From positions 1 to 64,000 of the forward strand of contig JAJPKQ010000030.1 of assembly GCA_021323635.1 (NCBI GenBank): a DNA stretch of 64,000 bases, in the 5' to 3' direction. Shown here piece by piece: positions 42,719 through 50,140 of the stretch; positions within the stretch are counted from its first letter, which is position 1; every line of letters starts with the position of its first letter. The DNA is from a bacterium (GTDB lineage Bacteria; Actinomycetota; Thermoleophilia; Solirubrobacterales; Solirubrobacteraceae). The notes beneath the pieces are model-generated. The model was not told the origin of the DNA. It searched no databases and saw only the letters and a program-made list of their open reading frames with translations. The translations under genes were made by a program, and so were the position numbers.

Positions 42719-43732
42719 ATGCGGGTGGCCGCAATCCAGCTGGAGCCCGAGATCGGGAATGTTGCCGAGAACCTGCGGCGTGCATGGGCGCTCGCCGAGC
42801 GTGCCGCCATGGCGGGCGCGGAATGGATCGTGCTGCCCGAGTTCTTCGCCACCGGGATGGCCTTCATGGATCAACTGGCAGACGCTGCCCTGCCGCACGA
42901 CGGCGCGGCCACGCAGCTGATGCAGGAGCTTGCGCGCAGACATCACGCGTTTGTCTGCGGCTCATTCATCTGTCGCGATCGCGACGGGGAGAACCGCAAC
43001 GCCTGGCTGCTGGTGGGGCCCGATGGAGCGGTGGCTGGTCGCCACGACAAGGACCTGCCGACAATGTGGGAGAACTGCTTCTACGTGGGCGGCGCCGACG
43101 ATGGGGTGCTTGAAGCGGGCGGTCTGCGCGTCGGCGCGGCGCTCTGCTGGGAGCTGATGCGCACAGCTACCGTTGCCCGCCTGCGCGACCTCGTCGACCT
43201 GGTGCTCGCCGGCTCTGCGTGGTGGTCGATACCGCAGATGGCGCCGCGGCGGCTAAGCGCCCGACTCGAGGCGGCAAACGCGCACACGGCGGCCTCGGTC
43301 GCCCCGGCGCTTGCACGGGCCCTCGGAGTGCCGGTTGTGCATGCTGCCCACTGCGGGAAGGTGCGCTGCAAGCTGCCGCTTGCCCGCCCCTTCGCCTATC
43401 GCGGCCACTACGAGGGCGGGACCTGCATCGTCGATGCTCACGGCGGCGTGCTTGCCTGGCGCTCGGCCCGGGAGGGCCCTGGCGTGGTCGGCTGCGAGCT
43501 GGAGGTCGAGCGTGCACAGCCCACTCTGGAGGCGGGGCCCGGGCGGTGGCTGCACGCACGCGGCGCGATCCCCGCGGTTGCGTGGCATTGCCAACGCGCC
43601 CATGGGCGGCGCTGGTATCGGCGCCACGCGCGCGGCAGGCCGCCGCTGCGCCGCCCGCTGCAGGAGCTGCTCGAAGCCTCTGATCAGGCGCAATCGGTCG
43701 GCCTGCGCCCGAGCGACCCGGCATCTGCGTAG
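42719..43732 (+). CDS. carbon-nitrogen hydrolase (nitrilase superfamily)
   Basis: 337 residues from ATG 42719. The nitrilase fold is shown by MRVAAIQLEPEIGNVAENL, the catalytic Glu in WIVLPEFFATG, Lys in GRHDKDLPTMWEN and Cys in VGAALCWELMR (E-K-C triad). This superfamily cleaves amides or nitriles; the exact substrate is not predictable. It sits between the two RIC paralogs, transcribed divergently from the first and in the same direction as the second. Confidence 0.85.
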   Translation: MRVAAIQLEPEIGNVAENLRRAWALAERAAMAGAEWIVLPEFFATGMAFMDQLADAALPHDGAATQLMQELARRHHAFVCGSFICRDRDGENRNAWLLVGPDGAVAGRHDKDLPTMWENCFYVGGADDGVLEAGGLRVGAALCWELMRTATVARLRDLVDLVLAGSAWWSIPQMAPRRLSARLEAANAHTAASVAPALARALGVPVVHAAHCGKVRCKLPLARPFAYRGHYEGGTCIVDAHGGVLAWRSAREGPGVVGCELEVERAQPTLEAGPGRWLHARGAIPAVAWHCQRAHGRRWYRRHARGRPPLRRPLQELLEASDQAQSVGLRPSDPASA

Positions 43733-43743
43733 GGTGATATATT

Positions 43744-43758
43744 CACACTATGACTGTG
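43744..43758. promoter_or_regulatory. YACA-N7-TGTR element over the start of RIC protein 2
   Basis: CACA-CTATGAC-TGTG, overlapping ATG 43750. A TATATT -10 candidate at 43738-43743 implies a transcription start at the ATG, so binding would block initiation. Confidence 0.55.
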
Positions 43759-44499
43759 TATATGGCAGCGGCGGAGGCCGCGGTTGATCCAGAGCGACCG
43801 CTTGCGGAGCTGGTCTTGGGTCACCCCGAGCGCAGAGCGCTGCTTGAGCGCCTGCAGCTCGACTACTGCTGCGCCGGCACGCAGACGCTTGCCGGCGCCT
43901 GCGCAGAGCGCGGCCTCGACGCGGGCACGATGAGCCAGGTGCTGCAGGCGCTCTCCTCCAGGGCAGCGGGGGGCGGCGAGCTGCACGACTGCGAGCGGCA
44001 GGGGACGAGCCTGGCTGCGCTCTGCGAGCACATCGCCGCAGTGCACCACGTGCGCGTGCGCGGGGAGCTGCCGCGAATCGGCGTGCTGCTCTCGCGCGTC
44101 GTTCACGCCCACGTCGCGCAGCGCCCGGCCTTGGGCGAGCTCCAGCATGCCTTCGACGCGCTGCGCGCGCTGCTCGAGCCGCATCTCCAGCTTGAGGAGG
44201 ATCTGCTCTTTCCTCGCTGCGTGGCACTTGAGCGCAACGGCATGCCGATCGAGGAAGCGTTGATCGAGGCGCACGAGGACGAGCACCGAGCGATCGGCGA
44301 GCGCCTGACGTTCATGCGACAGCTCGCCCAGGGCTACGATCGCTCGCATGCGCTCTGCGAAACCCACCGTGCGACGCTCGAGGCCCTTGCCGCCTTCGAG
44401 CTCGATCTGCGCCAGCACATCCATGAGGAGAGCAACATCCTGCTGCCGCGGGCGCGCGAGCTTGCCGCGCAGGCACGCAATGCGATGCGTGCGGGCTGA
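43750..44499 (+). CDS. RIC/ScdA-type di-iron protein 2
   Basis: 249 residues; ATG 43762 is an alternative start. DUF542 motif LQLDYCCAGTQTL, then hemerythrin-like helices with HIAAVHHVRVRGELPRIG, EPHLQLEEDLLFPRC, EAHEDEHRAIGERL and LRQHIHEESNILLPRA. About the same length and layout as the protein at 41845, so the two arose by duplication. Predicted role: repair of Fe-S clusters or NO binding. Confidence 0.9.
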   Translation: MTVYMAAAEAAVDPERPLAELVLGHPERRALLERLQLDYCCAGTQTLAGACAERGLDAGTMSQVLQALSSRAAGGGELHDCERQGTSLAALCEHIAAVHHVRVRGELPRIGVLLSRVVHAHVAQRPALGELQHAFDALRALLEPHLQLEEDLLFPRCVALERNGMPIEEALIEAHEDEHRAIGERLTFMRQLAQGYDRSHALCETHRATLEALAAFELDLRQHIHEESNILLPRARELAAQARNAMRAG

Positions 44500-44520
44500 G
44501 CCGCGAGCTGATCGAGGCTC

Positions 44521-44541
44521 CCGCCGCTTCACACGCGGCGG
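44521..44541. terminator. GC-rich hairpin between convergent genes
   Basis: CCGCCGC, 7-nt loop, GCGGCGG, located between the RIC protein 2 stop and the DUF2269-like gene stop. No U-tract. Confidence 0.4.
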
Positions 44542-44580
44542 CCTTGGCCCGGGCGGCTGAGTCGCCGGGTGCGCCGGCCA

Positions 44581-45048
44581 CTAGGGCTGGAAGACCATCA
44601 GCGCCAGGATCGCCAGCACGATCAGCGCCGAGACGTAGTTGGCGGTAAGCGCAAGCCGGTCATCGAGCAGCGCGCGCAGCTGCGTATCCCCTGCGGAGCC
44701 CGCCTGGGCCAGCGCGCGCGCATGCTTGCGCGCGCGCTTGGGCGCCTGGCCACCGAGCCCGCCGAGGATCAGCACGACCACATAGAGGATCAGCGCCGCC
44801 TGGATCCAGCCGGCGCGGTAGCCCACACCGGTGATGCTCACCAGCCACAGGCCGAAGGCGGGCACCATCAGTCCCCCGACCATCACCATCAGCGCCCCCA
44901 CCCGCGCCAGCGAGAGCAGCAGCGCAACCTCCGCCGGCTGCGCCCGTCTGCGTGCCGCCTCAAAGGCGACGCCCGCCACGACGATCCCCGCGACGAAGAT
45001 CAGGACGCCGAGAATGTGGAAGAAGAGGGCGATCTCGTAGCTGCTCAT
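44581..45048 (-). CDS. DUF2269-like integral membrane protein
   Basis: 155 residues with four hydrophobic helices. YEIALFFHILGVLIFVAGIVV at the N-terminus and GWIQAALILYVVVLILGG in the middle resemble DUF2269 proteins. A histidine in helix 1 could be a heme or metal ligand. Follows the NnrS-like gene by 3 bp, so co-transcribed. Function unknown. Confidence 0.7.
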   Translation of the reverse strand: MSSYEIALFFHILGVLIFVAGIVVAGVAFEAARRRAQPAEVALLLSLARVGALMVMVGGLMVPAFGLWLVSITGVGYRAGWIQAALILYVVVLILGGLGGQAPKRARKHARALAQAGSAGDTQLRALLDDRLALTANYVSALIVLAILALMVFQP

Positions 45049-45051
45049 GGC

Positions 45052-46197
45052 TCAGCCTCCGGCAGGTGCGAGCTTAGGCGACTCGCGCGCCCGGCGGGAC
45101 CTGCGCGCGCGGGCGCCGCGGAGCACCGCATGGGCGGTGAAGACGATGAAAAGCAGGATCGCTGCCTCGTTGCCGACGCCGCCCCACTGCCACGCCGTCA
45201 CGTTGCCGGCCAGATCGCCGCCGATCAGCCGCAGCGCAAGCGAGAGATGCAGCAGCAGGAGATGCGCATAGAAGAGCGGGCTGTAGCGCAGCGGCACACG
45301 CACCACCGCCGGCACGATCACCCCGGCATGGGCAAAGACCATCGAGATCACAAAGCCCAGGAAGACCGCATGCAGGGCGGCGTCGTAGGCAAAGCCATCG
45401 CTCGTCGGCGCGTCGAGAAGCCAGATGAAGCCTGCGACAAGCAGCCACAGGTAGCCCGCGAGCAGCGCGCAGGCCATGAAGCGCGTCAGACCGGCGGAGC
45501 GAACGGTGCGTCGGGCGACATCGAAGAGGAGGAGCCACAGTGCCTGCGCCGCGACCCCTGCACCCGCGATCCGCATGCCCAGATGCTCGTGCGCGATCGA
45601 TATCGCAAGGCCGAGCCCAAAGAGCGCGATTGCGCCGATCAGCGCCGAGCGCTGCCAGGCGCTGCGCTCCAGCGTGCGCGTGAGCTCCAGGCGCTCGCCC
45701 ACGATTGTCGCCACCAGATAGCCCGCCAACAGCGGCGCAAAGGAGGCGACATCCGCGCCTGCCAGCCACATTGCTGCCGCCGCGCACCAGGCGAGCGCAC
45801 CAGCGCCCATCACCAGGTTGTGGGCGCTCGGCTGGATGCGCCCGATCACGACATGGGCGCCGAGCAGCACCACCCCCGCAAAGAGGATCAGCGCCTGCCC
45901 GAGCGAGCCGGGCGCACGGGCCAGCGCAAGCAGGGCGCCCGCACCGGCCGCAAGCGGCGCGGCGTAGACAAATGGCCGACCGAGCGCCACCGCGCGCTCG
46001 AGGCTGATCAGCGTCCCCAGGAAGCCGAAGGTCATCAGCGGCCCGTGCACGACCGCCGCGCTCGTCAGATCGCTTGGAACGCTCAGGCCCAGGCGAAGCA
46101 GCCCACCCCAGAGGCCCGCAAAGAGCGCGACCAGCGCAAGCGCCATCAGCGGCGCGCGCGCCAGCAGACGCCTGCGGGCCACCGCTAGCCGCGCCAC
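45052..46197 (-). CDS. NnrS-like multi-pass membrane protein
   Basis: About 381 residues with some eleven or twelve helices. HGPLMTFGFLGTLISLERAVAL and AALHAVFLGFVISMVFAHAGVI place histidines in helices like those of NnrS heme/copper proteins, which relieve NO stress. The frame stays open to 46635, but the upstream part is arginine-rich shadow coding of the SufT-like gene. GTG 46195-46197 (overlap) or GTG 46182 is the likely start. Part of the operon with the SufT-like and DUF2269-like genes. Confidence 0.7.
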   Translation of the reverse strand: MARLAVARRRLLARAPLMALALVALFAGLWGGLLRLGLSVPSDLTSAAVVHGPLMTFGFLGTLISLERAVALGRPFVYAAPLAAGAGALLALARAPGSLGQALILFAGVVLLGAHVVIGRIQPSAHNLVMGAGALAWCAAAAMWLAGADVASFAPLLAGYLVATIVGERLELTRTLERSAWQRSALIGAIALFGLGLAISIAHEHLGMRIAGAGVAAQALWLLLFDVARRTVRSAGLTRFMACALLAGYLWLLVAGFIWLLDAPTSDGFAYDAALHAVFLGFVISMVFAHAGVIVPAVVRVPLRYSPLFYAHLLLLHLSLALRLIGGDLAGNVTAWQWGGVGNEAAILLFIVFTAHAVLRGARARRSRRARESPKLAPAGG

Positions 46198-46625
46198 CCG
46201 AGCATTTCGCGCCCGGCGTCGCTCATCTTCTCCGGATCCCACGGCGGATCGAAGACGATCGTCACCCGCAGGGACCGAACCCCTGGCAGCGCTCCCACGC
46301 AGGCGTCGATCTCGTCTTCCATGTAGCCGCCCAGCGGACACCCTGGCGAGGTCAGCGTCATCGTCACCTCGACCTCGCCCTCGGCGCCCGCCTGCACGTC
46401 GTAGACGAGCCCGAGGTCGACGATGTTCACGCCAAGCTCCGGGTCGATGACCTCGTAGAGGCGATCGTAGATCGCGCCCACATCGACGCCGCCCTCGGTC
46501 GCACGAGCAAGCAGGCCGAGCACGCCACCGAGTGTGCCCGGTGCTCCCTCCTGCGCCTCGCTGCCAGCTGCCGCAGCAGGCGCGCCATCCGGGACTTCCG
46601 CCCGCTCGCCATGGGGCTCGCTCAT
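46185..46625 (-). CDS. SufT/PaaD-like (DUF59/MIP18) iron-sulfur assembly protein
   Basis: 146 residues. After a flexible alanine/proline-rich N-terminus (about 1-45) comes the MIP18 fold: LYEVIDPELGVNIVDLGLVYDV, VTMTLTSPGCPLGGYM with the conserved cysteine, and VRSLRVTIVFDPPWDPEKMSD. These proteins help mature Fe-S enzymes, fitting repair after NO damage. ATG 46625 has GGAGG 5 bp upstream; a perfect TATAAT -10 and a YACA-N7-TGTR element precede it. First gene of the NnrS operon. Confidence 0.88.
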   Translation of the reverse strand: MSEPHGERAEVPDGAPAAAAGSEAQEGAPGTLGGVLGLLARATEGGVDVGAIYDRLYEVIDPELGVNIVDLGLVYDVQAGAEGEVEVTMTLTSPGCPLGGYMEDEIDACVGALPGVRSLRVTIVFDPPWDPEKMSDAGREMLGWRG

Positions 46626-46633
46626 CGCCCTCC

Positions 46634-46652
46634 ATTATACAGAGCTGCTGTG
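46634..46652 (-). promoter_or_regulatory. promoter and YACA-N7-TGTR element of the SufT-NnrS operon
   Basis: TATAAT on the minus strand (46634-46639) is 9 bp before ATG 46625. TACA-GAGCTGC-TGTG at 46638-46652 overlaps and precedes it, filling the space between -10 and -35, a repressor-like placement. No good -35 is seen. Confidence 0.6.
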
Positions 46653-46696
46653 TTTATTGAGGGTGAGCGCCGGACCGGCGCCGACCAGCGTCCCTG

Positions 46697-47155
46697 CTAG
46701 TCGCCCGCGTGGGCATAGCGCGCGACCGTGAAGGCGATCGAGAAGGGGACGGTGAGCGCGAACACCACCAGCATGCCGCTCAGCACGATCAGCGTGCTGC
46801 CGCGCACGCCGTCATAGACGAAGACGTACTCGATCATCCCCGCCGATACCACGTAGGCAAGCAGCCCCCAGCGAAAGACCGTGAAGAAGCGCCTGAAGGC
46901 AAAGCCCCCGGCGCGCGCCAGCAGCAGCGCGTTCAAGACCATCGTGCCGAGCGCGCAGCCGAGCAGCGCCCAGGCAGGGCCGAGCGGGACGCGGTGGGGA
47001 ATGTTCGAGGCCAAGTATGCGCCGCCGGAGACGATCAGGGCAAGCGCGACCATCGCCAGCGGCGTGCAGGGCGGAACGCCGGGCTCCTCGGCGAGGCCCT
47101 CGGCAACCGGGGCCGCCTGCGGCCCGATCTCCTCTTCCGGGGCAAAGGTCGCCAT
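46697..47155 (-). CDS. four-helix membrane protein, unknown function
   Basis: 152 residues: charged N-terminal tail of about 30 residues, then four helices (MVALALIVSGGAYLAS; WALLGCALGTMVLNALLLA; WGLLAYVVSAGMIEYVFVY; LIVLSGMLVVFALTVPFSIAF). No family recognised. Starts 25 bp after the neighbouring membrane gene on the same strand and likely works with it. Its position in the NO-stress region is the only functional hint. Confidence 0.6.
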   Translation of the reverse strand: MATFAPEEEIGPQAAPVAEGLAEEPGVPPCTPLAMVALALIVSGGAYLASNIPHRVPLGPAWALLGCALGTMVLNALLLARAGGFAFRRFFTVFRWGLLAYVVSAGMIEYVFVYDGVRGSTLIVLSGMLVVFALTVPFSIAFTVARYAHAGD

Positions 47156-47180
47156 TCTCAGCCTCCCTGCGCCCGCATCC

Positions 47181-47801
47181 TCAGATCGTCGCCAGACGGG
47201 TCATGATGATCAGCGTCGCCACCTGCATCAGCCCGGTGATTCCGGCGGTGTAGATGAAGCGGCGCATCAGGCGCTCGATCACCGCCGGATCCGGGCGCTC
47301 CTTGCGCATCTCAAAGAGCACCGCGATGTTCGCCGGCTCGAGCAGTCCCAGCGCGATCACCGCCATCACGCCCACCACCGCGTAGGAGGCGACAAGCCAG
47401 CCGTGCTTGGCGCCCCCCGCCTGCAGGTTGCCCAGATGCCGCGCAAGCTGCCATCCGGCGCCGAGCGTCATCGTCACGAGCGTGGGCATGATCAGGCTCA
47501 TCTTCGGCATGAAGCGCGCCGAGAACGCCGCACGGGCGGCAGTCGGCAGCGAGCCCATGATCGGTCCGATCACGAGCCCGACAAAGAGGTCGATTGCCGT
47601 CCACAGGCCGCCGCCGACGACGTGGTAGAAGTCAAGCGCCCACAGCGTGTTGGTTGCGATCGCGGCGATCATTCCACCGATCACCGCAACCACGATCGGC
47701 AGCCCCGCAAGCGGGATGATCGTCGCCGGCACGCGCGGTCGCTCGAACGCCTGCCCCCGCGTCTGCGGCACCCCACCGACACTCTCCACAGCCTGTGCCA
47801 T
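47181..47801 (-). CDS. five-helix membrane protein, unknown function
   Basis: 206 residues. Helices include PLAGLPIVVAVIGGMIAAIA, WALDFYHVVGGGLWTAIDLF, MPTLVTMTLGAGWQLA, SYAVVGVMAVIALGLLEPAN and AGITGLMQVATLIIM. His in FYHVVGG and RHLG could bind heme, resembling small cytochrome-like DUF2269/CopD proteins, but this is not secure. Upstream gene of a two-gene operon with 46697. Confidence 0.6.
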   Translation of the reverse strand: MAQAVESVGGVPQTRGQAFERPRVPATIIPLAGLPIVVAVIGGMIAAIATNTLWALDFYHVVGGGLWTAIDLFVGLVIGPIMGSLPTAARAAFSARFMPKMSLIMPTLVTMTLGAGWQLARHLGNLQAGGAKHGWLVASYAVVGVMAVIALGLLEPANIAVLFEMRKERPDPAVIERLMRRFIYTAGITGLMQVATLIIMTRLATI

Positions 47802-47832
47802 TTCCAGCCTACCCGTGCCTCTCGCGCTCAGA

Positions 47833-48558
47833 TCAGCGCCGTTGCTTTTCGGCCAGCGTCCGGCGGCAACCGGCGCATGGCCACCCGCTTCGGCGCAGTG
47901 TACCTCCTAGACGCGCGCTTTGCAAGGCGGCAGTTTCACGTATCGGCAACGGCGCCGTCAGCCGACAGGGCGCCGTGCATGTGCCTGCGTAAGCCCCACA
48001 CCTATGCTCGTCAAGACGCCTCAGCGCCTGCGTGCGATAGCAGACGCCGAGCTTGCGGCAGATGTGCTGGAGATGCTTCTCGACCGTTCGCGGCCTCAGC
48101 GACATCGCGCCCGCCACCTGAGCAGTCATCGCGCCATGACCAACATGCTCTAGCACCTCCGCCTCACGCGCCGTCAGCCCCCCCTCCCAGAGGCGCTCTC
48201 GGCGCAGCGATGGTCGCCGGATCCCAGCGCCCGGCGAGCCCCCCGCCTGCCTCAGGACGATCGCATCGTGCCTGCGCTCGCCGCCGGCACGCACGAAGCT
48301 CGCGGCAATCGTCCGCGCACCGGACGAGAGCCACAGCGTGCGATCGCGCTGGCGCGGATCGGCCGCCCATCGGCGCAGCGCGGCCGGCAGCGCAGGGCCC
48401 GATCCCGAGCGACTGCGGCGAGGGGCTGCACCTGATGGAAACAAGCCATTCGCGCGCGATCGCAAACGTCCTCGTCGCGCACTCCGGCGGCATCCTCCTG
48501 ACCGACGAGCCCGGCCCACGGCGCACAACCTGATCGAGAAGAAGCGCGTCGAAGGCAA
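47833..48558 (-). pseudogene. truncated LuxR-type regulator
   Basis: The open frame contains a good LuxR helix-turn-helix (LTAREAEVLEHVGHGAMTAQVA, then MSLRPRTVEKHLQHICRKLG) near 48170-48030 and a part that looks like the end of a sensor domain (PALPAALRRWAADPRQ). Upstream of that the frame reads arginine-rich sequence and runs into the beta-helix remnant on the opposite strand. Downstream of the HTH a long arginine-rich tail follows. I read this as a regulator that lost its N-terminal sensor. A DNA-binding fragment might still be made. Confidence 0.5.
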
Positions 48559-48818
48559 CCTCTACGACTGCGGGATCACTGTGACCGGCCATTCGACGAA
48601 GGCCCTCTCGACTACCGGTGCAACCCGGCCGACGCTTGGGGGCATCTACGATCACGATCTTCCGCGCGGTCGTGCCGATCAAGTCGACCACGGTCAGCGC
48701 CAACACGATCAGCAACGTTCACTTCGGCATCTGGGCCAAGAACGCGCCGCCGATCAGCGCCGCCTCAAATCACTTCAAGGGCCTCGCGGTGCCAGTCGAA
48801 GCCTCCGCGGGCCCCTGA
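48430..48818 (+). pseudogene. remnant of a secreted parallel beta-helix protein
   Basis: Three reading frames each carry a piece of one protein: METSHSRAIANVLVAHSGG and GILLTDEPGP (48435-48530), HNLIEKKRVEGNLYDCGITV and HSTKALSTTG (48527-48630), and FRAVVPIKSTTVSANTISN, VHFGIWAKNAPPIS to the stop (48660-48818). The N...N...G spacing is that of right-handed beta-helix (NosD/pectate-lyase-like) proteins. Frameshifts, a missing N-terminus and an internal deletion make it non-functional. Its 3' end underlies the doc-like gene on the other strand. Confidence 0.6.
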
Positions 48819-49192
48819 GCGATGCCGGTGCGCGCCCCCAGCCGCCCGGCGATCGCCCTGACGTCCTCCAGCTCGCCGCTTGACACCGCCATCACGAGCT
48901 CGTGGGCCTCGTCGTTGGAGAGCGCAGGCCGAATCCCGTTCATGCCGTAGGAGGCGATGCTCGCGCCGAGCGCCAGCCGCTCGTTGCCGTCCACCAGAAC
49001 GTGGTTGCGCGCGAGCGAATGCAGCAGGGCGGCCGCCTTCTCATCGACCGACGGGTACGCATCCTCACCGAGCACAGAAGCCCGAGCTCGTCCGCGCGCC
49101 GAGTCGAGCAGACCGTGATCCCGCACCAAAGGGTCGGCCTCCAGCACACGCGCCGCGATGTGCAGGAGGTCCTCGAGCTCCAGATAGATCAC
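48770..49192 (-). CDS. doc: Doc/Fic-family toxin
   Basis: 140 residues. The Fic core reads NHVLVDGNERLA (canonical HxFxDGNKR; Lys is Glu here), preceded by RDHGLLDSARGRARASVLGE and KAAALLHSLARNH. Doc toxins phosphorylate EF-Tu. It follows the RHH antitoxin gene in an ATGA overlap. The C-terminal about 20 residues lie over the beta-helix remnant, so its tail may be recently acquired. Confidence 0.85.
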   Translation of the reverse strand: MIYLELEDLLHIAARVLEADPLVRDHGLLDSARGRARASVLGEDAYPSVDEKAAALLHSLARNHVLVDGNERLALGASIASYGMNGIRPALSNDEAHELVMAVSSGELEDVRAIAGRLGARTGIAQGPAEASTGTARPLK

Positions 49193-49392
49193 ATTCCCAG
49201 GCGGCGCAGCGCCTCAGCGTAGCGCGGAAGCTCCTCGTCGAGGACTCGATCGATGAGCTCTAGGCGGCTGGTTCGCTCGATGTAGTCACGCAGCGCCGTC
49301 CGAGCGACCTCCTGCATCGAGCGCCCCTCCAGTCGCGCGCGCGAGCGCAGCGCCTCGGTCTCCTCGTAGGTGAGCCGCAGTGTCATCGCCAT
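49189..49392 (-). CDS. ribbon-helix-helix antitoxin
   Basis: 67 residues; ATG at 49386 (MTLRLT) is an alternative start. MTLRLTYEETEALRSRARLEGRSMQEVARTALRDY has the beta-strand-helix-helix pattern of CopG/MetJ-type antitoxins (longer run shortened here to its key parts: TLRLT strand, SMQEVARTALRDYI helix). The C-terminal RLELIDRVLDEELPRYAEAL would neutralise Doc. ATGA overlap with doc. Confidence 0.8.
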   Translation of the reverse strand: MAMTLRLTYEETEALRSRARLEGRSMQEVARTALRDYIERTSRLELIDRVLDEELPRYAEALRRLGM

Positions 49393-49402
49393 GCAGCGAT
49401 GG

Positions 49403-49435
49403 CATCAGCACAGATACTACGTCTTGCCGCTGATG
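49403..49435. promoter_or_regulatory. inverted repeat upstream of the antitoxin gene
   Basis: CATCAGC and GCTGATG separated by 19 bp, with a TAGTAT -10 candidate on the minus strand in between. Likely autoregulatory operator of the antitoxin-Doc pair. Confidence 0.45.
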
Positions 49436-49517
49436 GTGGTGCAGTTGGCCAATCGAGCGCTCGGGCGCGCCCGCTGGCTCGGTCAGAGGGTCGAGGCACC
49501 GCAGCTGCGGCTCTTTT

Positions 49518-49537
49518 CTACAGTCGTGCTGTAGTAT
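49518..49537 (+). promoter_or_regulatory. YACA-N7-TGTR element and -10 of the DUF2249 gene
   Basis: CTACAG-TCGTG-CTGTAG at 49518-49534 is a perfect dyad and contains TACA-N7-TGTA (49519-49533). TAGTAT at 49532-49537 overlaps it and places transcription start at or beside ATG 49546. Confidence 0.65.
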
Positions 49538-49545
49538 TGCTCGCG

Positions 49546-50016
49546 ATGGACGGTCGGCACCGAGACCGCGCGCAGCTCAGCGAGGCGCTCACAGAGGCGC
49601 TGCTGGAGTCGCTTGCGGCGCTCGGGCGCGCCGGAGCGGCGGAGCACGCCAACCGCATCGCCGCCCGGGCGTGGTGGGCACTGCGCGCCGAGCACCCGCG
49701 CGAGGCTCAGCGCATCAACGTCCTGATGCACCGTCTGATGAAACACGAAACAACAAAGGAGCAATCGATGTCAGCACCCGAGAACGAGCTCGATGTCCGC
49801 AGCATCCCTCCCGCACGCAGGCACGAGCTGATCTTCGAGACCTACGAGCGCCTTGCGCCGGGCGCGGGGTTCATCCTCGTCAACGATCACGATCCCAAGC
49901 CGCTGCGCTACCAGTTCGAGGCCGAGCACGCAGGCGAGTTCAGCTGGGACTACCTGGAGCAGGGGCCCGAGACCTGGCGCGTGCGAATCGGCCGCCCGGC
50001 CGCGGTCGCCGCCTAG
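49546..50016 (+). CDS. DUF2249 protein with N-terminal helical domain
   Basis: 156 residues. Residues 1-68 are a helical module (ALTEALLESLAALGRAG, ANRIAARAWWALRAEHP) often encoded separately. Residues 75-156 are DUF2249 (ELDVRSIPPARRHELIFETY, GFILVNDHDPKPLRYQFEAE, FSWDYLEQGPETWRVRI), a TusA-like fold common beside hemerythrins and nitrogen-oxide genes. An internal ATG 49768 with a perfect AAAGGAG 8 bp upstream could start the DUF2249 part alone, so two products are possible. Promoter contains a YACA-N7-TGTR dyad. Confidence 0.8.
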   Translation: MDGRHRDRAQLSEALTEALLESLAALGRAGAAEHANRIAARAWWALRAEHPREAQRINVLMHRLMKHETTKEQSMSAPENELDVRSIPPARRHELIFETYERLAPGAGFILVNDHDPKPLRYQFEAEHAGEFSWDYLEQGPETWRVRIGRPAAVAA

Positions 50017-50056
50017 GCGTGTGCGGCCGCGCGCACGCAGATAGCCTCCTTGCGCG

Positions 50057-50090
50057 GGTGGGCCGCCCGCCGGGCGCGGGTCGGCCCACC
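50057..50090. terminator. hairpin between convergent genes
   Basis: GGTGGGCC and GGCCCACC, 18 bp apart, with an inner GC-rich stem. It lies between the DUF2249 and radical SAM genes. No U-tract. Confidence 0.45.
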
Positions 50091-50140
50091 GCGCCCAGCC
50101 GCGAGGGCGCGCAGCGGCGATGAGCGCCCGGCAGCGAGCC

